From contig NZ_JAUKFY010000032.1 of the NCBI RefSeq assembly GCF_030489605.1, positions 1 to 36,347 on the forward strand: a stretch of 36,347 nt of DNA. The letters are read 5' to 3'. Below, piece by piece: positions 13,667 to 24,183 of this stretch (position 1 is the stretch's first letter; each line of letters opens with the position of its first letter). The notes beneath the pieces were generated by a model. The model was not told where the DNA came from and ran no database searches. It worked only from the letters and a program-made list of their open reading frames with translations. The DNA comes from Brevibacillus laterosporus. GTDB lineage: Bacteria; Bacillota; Bacilli; Brevibacillales; Brevibacillaceae. Made by a program: the position numbers and the translations under genes.

Positions 13667-16600
13667 TCACGCACCTGTCCAAACATCCTTTACATATTGT
13701 TCATCCCGTTGAAGCTTATCGAGCCAAGCTCGGGCTTCTTCTTCGCTTACCGAATGGATTGTTTTATAGGATGAAATCAGCGTGGCTTCCACATCGGGAG
13801 CCATTCGACTCCCATCCCCACATACATAAAGTCGAGCTCCCTGATCTAGGAGACGAATTAACTCGTGTTGATTTTGTTTCATGAGATGCTGAACATAAGT
13901 TTTCGGCTGTCCCTCTACACGTGAAAAAGCGGTATGAATGGTCACGATACCTTCTTTTTCATATTGCTCAAATTCTTCCTGATACAAGTAATCCTGCTGC
14001 GGATGGCGGGCACCAAAGTAAAGATGGGCTTCACCAAGCCTTTTTCCTTGTTGCTGATAGTGCTTTCGTGCTTGAAGAAATCCCCGGAACGGTGCAACAC
14101 CGGTACCCGGTCCGATCATGATAAGAGGTGTTTCCGTATTTGTAGGCAGCGTGAAGTGAGATTCTGGTGTGCGCACAAATATAACAACAGGATCATTTGG
14201 CTTTAGATCAGCTAGATAATTTGAGGCAACACCTCGATACTCTCCACGTCCGCTCCAGGCCGGGCCGCGTACTACGCCCACTGTTATGCTGGCTCGATCT
14301 GGCAAGAGACGAGGGGAGCTGGAAATGGAATAGTAACGAGCTTTTAAAGGTGGAAGAAGCTCTAAAAATCGTTCAAAAGGTAATTCGCAGGCAGGATATT
14401 GCTCCATAAGATTAAACATGGAAATTCGTTTGTTCATTATATTGGTTTTGTAGGCATCCTCTTCAAGTAAGGCTTCCAATTCCCGTTTATGAGGTGGGCA
14501 GGTTGTATAAGCAGCAAGTTCACGTAGTTGAGCACGGGTTGCTGCTTCCTGCAATTCTACGCTGTGACTTAGCAGATCATATACACTTACCGGACGATCC
14601 AGAGGAAGATGCGCTGCACTGCGTCCACTGCCACTAAGAATTAGATAATCGTTACCATTCAAACCAAAACGATGGACAATACGTTCCACTAGCTGAGGAG
14701 AGTTTTTAGGCAGAACACCTAAATGATCCCCCTCATGGTAATGGACTCCTGCTGGCATAGCGATCTCGATATGTCGAGTGCTACGTTCGCTGGTTTCTCC
14801 CTGAAGCTCTCTATTCTCTGTAACGTACGAACGAAGAGCATCATAGGACTCGGCGAGAGGAACCCCCGCAATTCCATTAACATATTGAACAGAAAGCGTG
14901 CTGCGTTCTCGTTCTCGATTTTCATTGATCTTGAGTCCTAGAGCGTTCATGACATCAGGCCACAGTTGATGACGCCAATCCTCAAGTTGTTTCTCAAAAT
15001 CACCGCTGGCGTCACCCTCTCCCTGCTTCGTTAGCCGTTTCGCACCCTTTGCTTCGAGCTGCTTATCAATCAAGTGAGGAACCTTCTGGTATGTGCTGGC
15101 CCAATTATGGTCGCCACATCCGAATACAGCATAGTTGACTCCTGTAAATTCCCCAGGCTCTGCTTCTTCTAGCCATTGTACAAAATCTTTGGCATTACTC
15201 GGTGGTTTTCCGTTATAAGAGGAGGTGATAATAAATATGGCTCCTTCTTTGGGAAGCTTGCCTAAATAATCATTTAAAGGAGCAACCTCGCTCTTGAACC
15301 CTTGGAAACGTGCATCCTCTGCAAGTTCCCTTGCAATCCCCTCTGCAGTGCCAAGATTGGAACCATACAGCACTAGTAAGGGCGTATTATGTGTGTCAAC
15401 GATGGTAGAGGCTGTATGCTGCGTTTGTGTTTTTTCGCGTTCCTTCTCTTTTCCGGTAATTTGAAAAGATAGTTCATTCGTGCGTAAACGGACACCCATG
15501 GTAAAGCCTTCAGGTTTTAAGGTTAGTGTTTCTTTAATTTTCAGCTGGTAAGAATTATGGTCAATGATGTCAAAGTACTTTAAAATCATACCAAGTACTA
15601 AGGTTGCCTCCTGAAGCGCGAATTGCTGTCCTATGCAGGCTCGCTGTCCGTTTCCAAATGGTTTGTACGCATCATAGGGGATTTGACCTGGGTCTTCAAA
15701 GCGCTCAGGGCGAAATTCCTCGACGTCATCTCCCCAGACGCTTGTATCCCGATGAAGAGTAGGAATGAGGACATTGACACTTTCGCCTTTTTTCAAAGAA
15801 TATTTTCCATCCAGCAGTGTGTCTTCCTTCGCGTAAAGAGAGAAGGCAGGAGCTGTTGGCCACAGGCGAAGAGACTCATTTAAAATCATTGATATGTACG
15901 TAAGATTTCGCACTTCAGAATAAGTTGGAATGGAACCAGTTATTACACGGTCTACCTCTTCATATGCCTTTTGAAGCTTATCCGGGTTCTTTAATAGGAA
16001 ATATAAAGCAAAGGATAATAGACCGCTTGTGGTTTCATGACCAGCAATTAAGAAAGTAATAATCTGATAGCGAATATTTTCGTCATCCAAGCCTTCGCCC
16101 GTTTGGGGGTCTTTCCCCTTTAACATATGGGAAAGTAAATCGTTTGTATCATGATTCTCGTGCTCTTTGCGTTCTGCTATTATTTTATCCACAAGAGTAA
16201 ACATGGCCTGTATATCATGTTTAAATTGACGTTTTGTAATCACCATCAATTTATCTTTAATTTCTAGCCGCTGTAGCTGGCTCATTGCTTCATCCAGCGC
16301 ACGAACCATGCTGGTAATAAAGGGATGCGGTTGTTCTCGATAAAAGCTATTAAACCGATAATTAAAGCCGCACAACCCAATGGTATCCAGAGTAAGTCTT
16401 GTCATATCCTCTGGTACGTCAATGCTTTCATCCGGGTTAAGGCGCGCCCATTTCTGGATAAGCTGTACAGCAATGTCTACCATCATGGAGTGGTAGCCTT
16501 GCATTGCTCTTTGGCTAAAGCTTGGGAGCAGGATATTATGAGCTTTTTGCCAATTGGGCTCATCGGTTGAGCTAGTAAAAAGACCATCGCCTGCAAATGT

Positions 16601-16855
16601 TCTTACTTTTTGCAAGGGAGGCCATACATTCTTATCAAAACGGGATTCATCACAAGCTTCTGCTACCAGCTTATGATTGGAAATATAGATGCTAATGCGG
16701 CCTCCAGGATATTCCAGTCGGAAGATGGGCCCAAGTTCATTGGCTAGCTTCATAATGGATTGAATTGGCATCTCTGGATTGATTAAAGGTAAATTTCCAA
16801 GGGGACCAAAGGTTTTTGGTTGCGGAATGTTTTGTAAGTGAGAAATCGTAATCAA
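13667..16855 (-). CDS. CYP102-family self-sufficient cytochrome P450/NADPH reductase (P450-BM3 type)
   Basis: A 1062-residue fusion close to P450-BM3 (1049 residues), a cytosolic fatty-acid hydroxylase using NADPH and O2. The heme domain covers residues 1-460: I-helix AGHETT (271-276), ExxR ESLR (327-330) and heme ligand C407 in [12 protein letters not shown]3 substrate residues R47, Y51 and F87 correspond to R53, Y57 and F93. A linker (470-490) leads to the FMN flavodoxin domain ([11 protein letters not shown]), then the FAD/NADPH domains ([34 protein letters not shown]). The start is TTG 16855: a stop lies two codons upstream and no in-frame ATG exists near it, yet AGAGAGG is only one base away, so the start is weakly defined. 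It is monocistronic, divergent from the P1 hydrolase gene. No BM3R1-like repressor gene is adjacent. Confidence 0.96.
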   Translation of the reverse strand: MITISHLQNIPQPKTFGPLGNLPLINPEMPIQSIMKLANELGPIFRLEYPGGRISIYISNHKLVAEACDESRFDKNVWPPLQKVRTFAGDGLFTSSTDEPNWQKAHNILLPSFSQRAMQGYHSMMVDIAVQLIQKWARLNPDESIDVPEDMTRLTLDTIGLCGFNYRFNSFYREQPHPFITSMVRALDEAMSQLQRLEIKDKLMVITKRQFKHDIQAMFTLVDKIIAERKEHENHDTNDLLSHMLKGKDPQTGEGLDDENIRYQIITFLIAGHETTSGLLSFALYFLLKNPDKLQKAYEEVDRVITGSIPTYSEVRNLTYISMILNESLRLWPTAPAFSLYAKEDTLLDGKYSLKKGESVNVLIPTLHRDTSVWGDDVEEFRPERFEDPGQIPYDAYKPFGNGQRACIGQQFALQEATLVLGMILKYFDIIDHNSYQLKIKETLTLKPEGFTMGVRLRTNELSFQITGKEKEREKTQTQHTASTIVDTHNTPLLVLYGSNLGTAEGIARELAEDARFQGFKSEVAPLNDYLGKLPKEGAIFIITSSYNGKPPSNAKDFVQWLEEAEPGEFTGVNYAVFGCGDHNWASTYQKVPHLIDKQLEAKGAKRLTKQGEGDASGDFEKQLEDWRHQLWPDVMNALGLKINENRERERSTLSVQYVNGIAGVPLAESYDALRSYVTENRELQGETSERSTRHIEIAMPAGVHYHEGDHLGVLPKNSPQLVERIVHRFGLNGNDYLILSGSGRSAAHLPLDRPVSVYDLLSHSVELQEAATRAQLRELAAYTTCPPHKRELEALLEEDAYKTNIMNKRISMFNLMEQYPACELPFERFLELLPPLKARYYSISSSPRLLPDRASITVGVVRGPAWSGRGEYRGVASNYLADLKPNDPVVIFVRTPESHFTLPTNTETPLIMIGPGTGVAPFRGFLQARKHYQQQGKRLGEAHLYFGARHPQQDYLYQEEFEQYEKEGIVTIHTAFSRVEGQPKTYVQHLMKQNQHELIRLLDQGARLYVCGDGSRMAPDVEATLISSYKTIHSVSEEEARAWLDKLQRDEQYVKDVWTGA

Positions 16856-16958
16856 TCCTCTCTAATACGTATTTCTTGATGACTCTCGCATCCTCTTTAG
16901 AGATTTCTACCTTATTTTTACAAGGATTGTCTGGTTTTATTCGGTTTGTAAGGAAAGA

Positions 16959-16987
16959 TTGACAAGTAATAAAATAGCCTCTATAAA
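16959..16987 (+). promoter_or_regulatory. Consensus sigma-A promoter for the P1 hydrolase gene
   Basis: TTGACA (16959-16964), a 17-base spacer and TATAAA (16982-16987) lie 88 bases before the start codon. This is the best vegetative promoter in the window. Confidence 0.85.
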
Positions 16988-17075
16988 ATCAAGGAAACGA
17001 ATGATCTGCAAGAAACGGGCTTTTTACTCGTCTGCGGAGAGTTAATACATATATAAAAGGGAGAAGATGTGAGCC

Positions 17076-18065
17076 ATGACTGCTACAATAGGTTCAATTG
17101 TCGATATCAAAGGGATCAAGGTAGGTCATCAACAAGATGAGGAAGCACTCACAGGCTGTACTGTACTTATAATGGAGGAAGGTGCAGTATGCGGAGTTGA
17201 CGTTCGCGGCTCAGCTCCAGGTACCCGTGAGACTGATTTGCTTTCCCCGATCAATAAGGTAGATCAAGTCCATGCGATATGCTTGTCTGGGGGGAGCGCG
17301 TTTGGCTTGGATGCAGCTAGTGGAGTAATGCGTTATTTAGAGGAGCAAGGAATTGGACTTGATGTGGGGGTTGCAAAAGTACCGATTGTACCAGCAGCAG
17401 TATTATTTGATCTTGCTATCGGAGATGCTTCGATCCGTCCTACCATGGTCATGGGCTATGAAGCGGCAAAGCAGGCGAGTGAACAAGCGTTTGCTGAGGG
17501 AAATATTGGAGCGGGCTGTGGAGCTACTGTTGGAAAGATGGGCGGTTTTGAACGCGCGATGAAAGGGGGGCTAGGCACAGCCTCCCGTGAGCTGAGCAAC
17601 GGGCTGGTAATTGGAGCAATTGTTGCTGTCAATGCAGTTGGAGAGGTACGGTGTCCTGTAACTGGAGAAAGACTTGCAGGTGTGCGAGGGGAAAACGAGG
17701 AGTTACTAGATATTTATGATTGTATGGAAAAAACTGGCTTTCATTTCATACCAACGGGAGCGAATACCACGATTGGCGTAATAGCTTCTAATGCTGCCTT
17801 AACCAAATCAGAAGCGAATAAGGTTGCTCAAATGGCACATGATGGACTAGCAGGCACAATTTATCCCATTCACACCATGCATGACGGTGATACGCTATTT
17901 GCGATTGGAACAGGAGAAGTAAAGGCTTCTGTGGATTTAATCGGTGCAATAGCAGCAGAGGTAATGGCAGAAGCTGTTGTAAGAGCTATAAAGGCAGCCG
18001 AGCCAGCGGGTACGATTCCATCTTACCGGAGTCGACAACGTGAGAAAGCAGAAATGATATTTTGA
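17076..18065 (+). CDS. P1-family (DmpA/NylC-like) N-terminal-nucleophile hydrolase
   Basis: A 329-residue protein of the S58/P1 family (DmpA aminopeptidases and NylC amide hydrolases), which cleave themselves to expose an N-terminal nucleophile. Family features are KVGHQQDEEALTGCTVLI near the start, VDVRGSAPGTRETDLL, ICLSGGSAFGLDAASGVM, GAGCGATVGKMGG and the autocleavage region TGANTTIGVIASNA. Here N230 is followed by T231, as in NylC (Thr nucleophile), not Gly-Ser as in DmpA. The substrate is unknown; D-amino-acid peptides, beta-peptides or amide oligomers are possible. It is preceded by AAAGGGAGAAG and driven by the promoter at 16959. It stands alone, divergent from the P450. Confidence 0.88.
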   Translation: MTATIGSIVDIKGIKVGHQQDEEALTGCTVLIMEEGAVCGVDVRGSAPGTRETDLLSPINKVDQVHAICLSGGSAFGLDAASGVMRYLEEQGIGLDVGVAKVPIVPAAVLFDLAIGDASIRPTMVMGYEAAKQASEQAFAEGNIGAGCGATVGKMGGFERAMKGGLGTASRELSNGLVIGAIVAVNAVGEVRCPVTGERLAGVRGENEELLDIYDCMEKTGFHFIPTGANTTIGVIASNAALTKSEANKVAQMAHDGLAGTIYPIHTMHDGDTLFAIGTGEVKASVDLIGAIAAEVMAEAVVRAIKAAEPAGTIPSYRSRQREKAEMIF

Positions 18066-18410
18066 TGAAATGAAAATACTCATTAGGTAAAGGAACGGAA
18101 GGCTTATGTCTACCTATCCAAAAAAGGATGACCTGTCGTAACCTGTAACTGAAAAAGTATAGTGGAATTTTGTCATTTTTATGAAATATTATCAACTTTT
18201 CAGTTAGGAAAAGCTTCATAAACCAAGCACACTGACTTTGTCTTTGTGCTATTTGGCTTGCTTTACATCAAGTTAAATCGTTATGTAATAAGCCTTTTTG
18301 CCCTTTTCTTCATAGCTAGTCCTATATATTCTACCTGTGAAATTTTTTTGCAATGGCAAAAATGATACGTGTAAGTGAAAAAAGGCTTGATTTTTTTAAC
18401 ATATAGAAAT
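18066..18410. other. Intergenic stretch between P1 hydrolase and chemoreceptor
   Basis: AT-rich, no gene seen. A hairpin with AGCACA/TGTGCT arms lies near 18225-18250 without a good T run, so termination of the upstream gene is not clearly marked. Confidence 0.4.
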
Positions 18411-18438
18411 TAAAGCTTTTATGATTCCATACCGATAC
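18411..18438 (+). promoter_or_regulatory. Sigma-D (SigD/FliA)-type promoter for the chemoreceptor
   Basis: TAAA at 18411-18414, then 16 bases, then ACCGATAC at 18431-18438. The consensus of the flagellar/chemotaxis sigma factor is TAAA-N14-16-GCCGATAA, so the core CCGATA is exact. It lies about 60 bases before the chemoreceptor start, as expected for a late motility gene. Confidence 0.65.
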
Positions 18439-18500
18439 TAGGGATAGCGCCCTATTTTACATATTTCTAGAAGCAGGGAAAAGAAAGAGAGGGGAAAGAG

Positions 18501-20252
18501 TTGTTTTCCAACATGAAAATATCTACTAGGAATTTATTGTTTACAGTTCTTAATACTATGTTGATTGGTGCTGTATTAATCTTAGCAAGTTTCGTCATTC
18601 AAGGACAAGTCCTTATTGAAATGCTAGAAAAAGATACGCGAGTCTTGCTACAGTCACAATCTGTACATGTTTCTGCAGATGACATAGATGAGGCTGTTAA
18701 AAATCCTGATCTGAATGCTTCCATCCAGAAAAAATTGACAGAGGAGCTTGACCGTATCAGTAAAGAGCATCCTCAGATTAAACAGGCGTATGTTTTTGGA
18801 GTGGAATTGAAAGAGGGAAATCAGACCTCTATTATTGCTCAGCCAACTCAAATTCTCGAGTTTATGAAATCAGAAGGAATGAAATTGGGAGATATGTTCC
18901 CTCAGCCAGACGTCATTGCGAAGGGAGTTCAGCATCTTATCACTGCCAAACAAGATACGATGACTTCTATTTATGATGATGAGTTAGGTACTTGGATTTC
19001 GGCTCTTCATCCAATCATGGACAACAGTGGAAACGTTGTTGCTTATTTTGGTATGGATGTTGATGCTAGTATGGTAACGCATGGACAGGATGCGCTATTG
19101 CTGAACTCTTCCATATTGCTGCTCTTTTTGTTGCTGATCAATTTAGTTTTCCAATATTGGATTGTAAATCGTACCTTTAAACCAATTCAAGAGCTTATGC
19201 GTGGCATTAATGAAATGAGCATAGGAAATTTAGATGTTCGTTTGCGAGAAGGAAAGGACGAGCTGGGTCAGGTTAATAACAAATTTAATCAAATGGCAGA
19301 AAATATGCGCACGATTATGATGACAATCCGCGAATCCTCGAACCAGCTAGTGAAGAACTCACAGCAGTTACATACGATTATGGAAGAAAATAATCAGCAT
19401 GCCACAACCATTACAGATAACATCCAAGAAATGTTCCAGCACACCAATCTGCAAAATATAGCTACAACAGAATGTGTGAAATCGTTGGATGAGATGGTAG
19501 TTAGTGTTGAAAGCATCGCCAATAATTCAACAGAGGTTCATCACACATCTTTGAACATGAAAGATCAGGCTGAATCCGGTCAATACTCTGTCACCAAAGT
19601 GGCGGATCAAATGCAGCTCATTCAGCAGTCTGTAGAGGAATCTGAAAATATTATTAATGTGCTACAATCCCAGTCAGGTAAAATTGGTGAGATTGTCAAA
19701 ATGATTTCCGAAATTGCAAACCAAACGAATTTGCTTGCTTTAAATGCAGCTATTGAAGCCCAACGAGCAGGTGAACACGGTCGAGGCTTCTCAGTGGTTG
19801 CAGATGAGGTACGAAAACTAGCTGAACAATCTAAGCAATCGGCAGAAGAAATCAGTCAGCTAATCGGAGAGATTCAGGAACGTACAAATACCGCAGTAAT
19901 CTCTATTCGCCAGGGTTCAGAGCACGTTTTGGACGGTGTGAAAATCGTGCAGGAAACAGGTGAGATATTCCGTCATATGGTTCAGGCAAGTACAGAGGTA
20001 TCCGACCGTATGCAAGAGGTATCTGCTTCCACGCAACAAATGGCAGCCGAAACGGAAGAGGTTACCTCTGTGGTAAAACAAGTATCGGAAAATGCACGTA
20101 AAAACACAAAATCAGCAGAAAACATCCAGGTCAAGTCAGATAATCAGCTAGCTTCTTACCAAGAAATTTTAGTTTCTGTTGACGGATTAAGTAAAATAGC
20201 GCAGGAGTTAGACAGCGCTCTTTCCCAACTTAAATTAGAAGAACACAAGTAG
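18501..20252 (+). CDS. Methyl-accepting chemotaxis protein
   Basis: A 583-residue transmembrane chemoreceptor. TM1 is at about 12-34, followed by an extracytoplasmic sensor of about 160 residues that looks like a single/double Cache domain ([24 protein letters not shown]). TM2 is at about 200-222, HAMP at about 223-275 ([23 protein letters not shown]), and then the long cytoplasmic coiled coil. The hairpin tip that binds CheA/CheW is at about 404-440 ([42 protein letters not shown]). Gln replaces the more usual Ala in the EAARAGE motif. TTG 18501 has GAGGGG six bases upstream; ATG 18513 is an alternative. The gene is monocistronic, with a sigma-D-like promoter and its own terminator. The ligand is unknown. 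Confidence 0.95.
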   Translation: MFSNMKISTRNLLFTVLNTMLIGAVLILASFVIQGQVLIEMLEKDTRVLLQSQSVHVSADDIDEAVKNPDLNASIQKKLTEELDRISKEHPQIKQAYVFGVELKEGNQTSIIAQPTQILEFMKSEGMKLGDMFPQPDVIAKGVQHLITAKQDTMTSIYDDELGTWISALHPIMDNSGNVVAYFGMDVDASMVTHGQDALLLNSSILLLFLLLINLVFQYWIVNRTFKPIQELMRGINEMSIGNLDVRLREGKDELGQVNNKFNQMAENMRTIMMTIRESSNQLVKNSQQLHTIMEENNQHATTITDNIQEMFQHTNLQNIATTECVKSLDEMVVSVESIANNSTEVHHTSLNMKDQAESGQYSVTKVADQMQLIQQSVEESENIINVLQSQSGKIGEIVKMISEIANQTNLLALNAAIEAQRAGEHGRGFSVVADEVRKLAEQSKQSAEEISQLIGEIQERTNTAVISIRQGSEHVLDGVKIVQETGEIFRHMVQASTEVSDRMQEVSASTQQMAAETEEVTSVVKQVSENARKNTKSAENIQVKSDNQLASYQEILVSVDGLSKIAQELDSALSQLKLEEHK

Positions 20253-20313
20253 GATTTTATCTCTAAGAGAGTGTTGGGTCGTCAGCAGAATGCTAATAGT
20301 CAGTACAAATGAG

Positions 20314-20346
20314 GAGAGATCAGATGCTGGTCTCTCTTCTTTTTTC
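20314..20346 (+). terminator. Terminator of the chemoreceptor gene
   Basis: GAGAGATCAG (20314-20323) pairs with CTGGTCTCTC (20327-20336), one G-U pair, ATG loop, followed by TTCTTCTTTTTT. It lies inside the first codons of the longest open frame of the NRPS, which argues against that early start. Confidence 0.88.
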
Positions 20347-20386
20347 ACCTTTTAACATACATATTACTAGGAGGCAGGAGTTTATC

Positions 20387-23300
20387 ATGCACAATACATC
20401 AAGATACGAACCTATAACGTTCCCACTAGACAATAATCGCTTCGGTCATCTCACAGATACTGTGACTACAAGAAGCTCGTATGATTTGACTCCATACATG
20501 AAAAAGTTATGGGAAAAGGGACAGGAAGTTCATCTATTGGCTTTGTACAGCATGTGGCTGCACCGAGTCAGCGGAACCCAGCAGATTACATTAGGTACTC
20601 TTATTCAGGAGAAATGGGTACCGATAGCTATAAATGTTCAACAAGGAATGAACTATAATGATGTGCTAAATCAGGTTGAACATGCTTGGAAGCATAAGAC
20701 AGAAGATGCTGATGCTTCTTATTCGTTCAATCAATTCCCAAGTACGTTTTGTCTGCAACAAGGCTCACTCATTCATATGCAAGCACATACGGCTGCTCCC
20801 CTACATGCCGGGATCATCGTAAACAATGCAAAAGCTAGCTGGGAAATGTGTTATGATTCCAACAGCTTCCGTCAGCAGACAATTGATCGATTTATGGAAC
20901 AAATGGAATGTTTAGCAGAACAAGCTGTGCTGCATCCGCAAACAACTTTTACTGCCTATCCCATGCTATCTGAAATGGAACAGAAGCTGTATCAAGCCAT
21001 GAATCAGACGACAGAAGCATTTCCAGCAGAAAAGACGATTCTGGATGTCTTTCAAGAGGTAGTAGAAGCGCATGGTGAGAGGCTTGCCTTACAGACTGAT
21101 GAGGCTATGTATACGTATAAACAAGTGGATACGGCGTCTAATCGGGTAGCTACTATGCTACAACAGCATGGAATTGAGCCAGGGCAATATGTTTCTTTAT
21201 TTATGGAGCGAAGTATCGAAGCTACCATAGCTGTACTTGGGATATTAAAAGCAGGGGCAGCTTATGTTCCATTGGACCCACATCATCCGCAAGAACGTAA
21301 TGCCCATATTATTCAGGAAACCAATTCTCATGTAGTTCTTTCCAGTCTTGCCTATCGGGAGTTAGTGATACAAGCTATTCCGAAAGCACAGGTCCTCTGG
21401 ATGGAAGACATTGAGATATATTCTGATGCAGCGATAAAACCAGCTATTACGCCGTTGCATCCAGCCTATGTCATTTTTACCTCGGGATCCACAGGAACAC
21501 CCAAGGGAGTTATTTTGCATCACCAAGGAGTAGTGAATTACGGTCTTGCTGTCAGAAAAATGATGAATGTGACAGAGCAGGATATCTTCACACAATTCAT
21601 CACGTTTAGCTTTGATGCTTCCGTTCATGAGTTATTTGGAGGCTTGTTAAACGGTGTTGCCTTACACTTTTTGAGGAAAGAAGAAAGAATGGATTCGATT
21701 TCGTTTGCAAAAGCAGTCAAGCGTGTAGGAGTTACGTGCATTCCCGGCATTCCAGCTGCTTTCTTTAACCAACTAGTTAAAACGTTGCCAAGCGCAGAAG
21801 CAGACTGCTTCGCCAAAGTAAAAAGCATAGGGGTAGGAGGAGAGCTTCTAGCGGGGGAGGTTGTCCGTTCCTTCCAGGCAAAATTTACGAGTGATACGAT
21901 CATTTACAATTTGTACGGACCGACTGAATGCACCGTGACGTCGACGTATCATGCTGTGACTAAACCAGTGAAAGCCGATACGACCAGCATCCCGATTGGA
22001 AAGCCTCTTGCAAACTATGAAATATATCTGGTCAACGAATCATACCAACTGTGCCCGATTGGTGTTCCAGGAGAAATTCTGATTAGCAGCGTAGGAATCT
22101 CGCACGGCTATCTGCACATGCCTGAGAAAACGAAGGAAGCCTTTATTTCAGACCCCTTCACGCCAGGATCAGGAAAAATCTTTTATAAAACAGGTGATCT
22201 GGGACGCTTGCTGGAAGATGGAGAAGTGGAGTATTTAGAACGTAAAGATTTTCAAGTAAAAATTCGTGGGCATCGAATTGAAATAGGAGAAATTGAGGAG
22301 CGATTAGCTACGTATCCTGACATACAAAGCGTAACAGTTATTGTGAAAAAGGATCGTGACAATCAGAATAGATTGGTCGCTTTTTACACAACAAATACAC
22401 AGCAGGAGATTGATCCGGGGCTTTTACAAGCTTTTTGCTCGCAGAAGCTGCCTCCTTACATGATTCCAGCACAATTTGGTTATCTATCGTCTATGCCTAT
22501 TGCACCGACCGGTAAAATTGATCGGAAAAAGCTAGCAAGTATTGAGCTGAAACCGTTGACAGGAACGCAAATGTATATCGCGCCCAAAACGGAGGTTGAG
22601 CAGGAGATTGCCCGCGTATGGGAAACAGGATTAGGAATAGAGCGCGTGGGTGCAAGTGATAACTTTTTTGAAATAGGAGGGCATTCCCTTAAAATTATAG
22701 AGTTATTAGTTGAATTAAAGCCAAAATATCCACTGCTAAAGATTAATGACTTCTTCACACATCCAACTGTCCAAGCATTAGCGCATCGAATTGAGGAGCT
22801 GAATCAGGAAGAGCAGGACACAGAACGCAATGATTCTGGATTGATTAATAGTAATTTACCAACAGAGGAAGTCCTTACTGAATATCCAGAGCGTTTACAA
22901 ACGGCTAAAAAAGTTATAAGACGCGATCAGCATACATTTTTGCTAACGGGGGCGACGGGCTATCTTGGTTCCCATTTGTTAAATGAATTGCTACAAACAG
23001 CAGCGGGCACGATTTACTGCTTGGTACGTGGGAAAGATGTTCAGAGTGCTACGAAACGTTTATATCAAAATTATTCCTTTTACTTTGGAGATAAGCTGAG
23101 TAGACAGCTACAATCACGTGTAAGAGTGATGATAGGCGATTTGCAGGAATTGCGCTTGGGATTAGGAAAAGAGGATTGGCATGAGCTTGTTGAAAATATT
23201 GATGCCATCATGCACTGTGGAGCGGATGTAGCTCACTTTGGTGATTCTCAGCATTTCTATCGGGTAAATGTACAAAGCACGGAGACGTTGCTTGATCTGG

Positions 23301-24061
23301 CCAGAGAAAAACAGGGTATTCATTTTCACTATGTTTCTACGATCGGTATTCCAGAAGAACTGTCTTATGCAGGGAAATGGCACGCATTGCGCAATGCAGA
23401 TCAAGTGGACTATTCCATTGTGCTAGACAATCATTATATCAATAGCAAATGGGAGTCAGAGAAGCTGGTGATGAGAGCTTTTGAACAGGAAGGTATACCA
23501 GTGACAATCTATCGTGCTGGTAATTTGAGCAGCCATTCTTTATCTGGTACATTTCAACGAAACATGGAAACAAATGCGATGTATCGGATGTGTCGGGCGA
23601 TGTTTTTGCTGGGAGTTGCCCCACATGCTGATTGGCTAGTAGATTTCACCCCTATTGATTTTGCAGGAAAGGCGATTACTAGGCTTGCATTACAGGAGGA
23701 AGCAGTCGGAGCTGTTTTCCATATTGTTAATCCAGAACAGATTCCCTATGTGGAGCTATTGGAGCATTTTCAGTCTTTTGGCTATCAACTGAGTCTGGTT
23801 TCCCAACAAGAATATGAGCAGTGGCTATTTGATGGAACGAAAAAAAATCGAGAAGGGATGGAGCTTGCTATTACTCAACTGGAGGGAGATGGCGCACGAG
23901 ATTCGAATGTTCGATTTGCATGCCCTAAAACAACAGCCTTATTACAAAAGCTTCAGATTACATGCCCAAAACCGACGAAAGCATATTTCCAGGCGATGGT
24001 GAGGTATGCGATAGAAAATGAATATTTCCCAATGCCAACGCTGGCAGAGCCGATTTGCTAA
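20387..24061 (+). CDS. Stand-alone NRPS-like A-T-R enzyme (adenylation, carrier, thioester reductase)
   Basis: A 1224-residue single-module enzyme. Residues 1-215 look like the C-terminal half of a condensation domain with no HHxxxDG motif. The adenylation domain covers about 220-715: A3 YVIFTSGSTGTPKG (361-374), A5 YGPTE, A7/A8 YKTGDLG and RGHRIEIGEIEE, and A10 PTGKID with the catalytic Lys near 710. The carrier domain has S767 in FFEIGGHSLK. The reductase domain runs from about 845 to the end: NADPH motif TGATGYLG (854-861), catalytic Y1017 and K1021 (YINSK). It should activate an amino or carboxylic acid, load it on the carrier and release it as an aldehyde or alcohol. Eye alignment to PheA gives specificity code D-A-H-P-G-G-L-V-T, which I do not recognise. 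The layout resembles fungal Lys2. ATG 20387 is chosen for the AGGAGGCAGGAG before it. No PPTase, transporter or second module is adjacent. Confidence 0.93.
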   Translation: MHNTSRYEPITFPLDNNRFGHLTDTVTTRSSYDLTPYMKKLWEKGQEVHLLALYSMWLHRVSGTQQITLGTLIQEKWVPIAINVQQGMNYNDVLNQVEHAWKHKTEDADASYSFNQFPSTFCLQQGSLIHMQAHTAAPLHAGIIVNNAKASWEMCYDSNSFRQQTIDRFMEQMECLAEQAVLHPQTTFTAYPMLSEMEQKLYQAMNQTTEAFPAEKTILDVFQEVVEAHGERLALQTDEAMYTYKQVDTASNRVATMLQQHGIEPGQYVSLFMERSIEATIAVLGILKAGAAYVPLDPHHPQERNAHIIQETNSHVVLSSLAYRELVIQAIPKAQVLWMEDIEIYSDAAIKPAITPLHPAYVIFTSGSTGTPKGVILHHQGVVNYGLAVRKMMNVTEQDIFTQFITFSFDASVHELFGGLLNGVALHFLRKEERMDSISFAKAVKRVGVTCIPGIPAAFFNQLVKTLPSAEADCFAKVKSIGVGGELLAGEVVRSFQAKFTSDTIIYNLYGPTECTVTSTYHAVTKPVKADTTSIPIGKPLANYEIYLVNESYQLCPIGVPGEILISSVGISHGYLHMPEKTKEAFISDPFTPGSGKIFYKTGDLGRLLEDGEVEYLERKDFQVKIRGHRIEIGEIEERLATYPDIQSVTVIVKKDRDNQNRLVAFYTTNTQQEIDPGLLQAFCSQKLPPYMIPAQFGYLSSMPIAPTGKIDRKKLASIELKPLTGTQMYIAPKTEVEQEIARVWETGLGIERVGASDNFFEIGGHSLKIIELLVELKPKYPLLKINDFFTHPTVQALAHRIEELNQEEQDTERNDSGLINSNLPTEEVLTEYPERLQTAKKVIRRDQHTFLLTGATGYLGSHLLNELLQTAAGTIYCLVRGKDVQSATKRLYQNYSFYFGDKLSRQLQSRVRVMIGDLQELRLGLGKEDWHELVENIDAIMHCGADVAHFGDSQHFYRVNVQSTETLLDLAREKQGIHFHYVSTIGIPEELSYAGKWHALRNADQVDYSIVLDNHYINSKWESEKLVMRAFEQEGIPVTIYRAGNLSSHSLSGTFQRNMETNAMYRMCRAMFLLGVAPHADWLVDFTPIDFAGKAITRLALQEEAVGAVFHIVNPEQIPYVELLEHFQSFGYQLSLVSQQEYEQWLFDGTKKNREGMELAITQLEGDGARDSNVRFACPKTTALLQKLQITCPKPTKAYFQAMVRYAIENEYFPMPTLAEPIC

Positions 24062-24183
24062 CAAGGATTTGCTCCGTAAATCATCCTCTACTTATCAGTT
24101 GGTTTAAGAATAGCTCATCAGGATTTATAATAAGCTACATGTAATAAAAGTCGTCAGACAAACCAGGTTAGAGGTGGAATAAC

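Noticed and set aside
16856-17075. BM3R1-type operator for the P450 gene
   Set aside because: The long palindrome known from the B. megaterium BM3 locus is not present; only scattered TTACAA/TTGTAA motifs are seen, without the 11-base tandem spacing.
20309-20386. Longer N-terminus of the NRPS
   Set aside because: The segment is the chemoreceptor terminator hairpin and has no ribosome binding site; AGGAGGCAGGAG supports ATG 20387.
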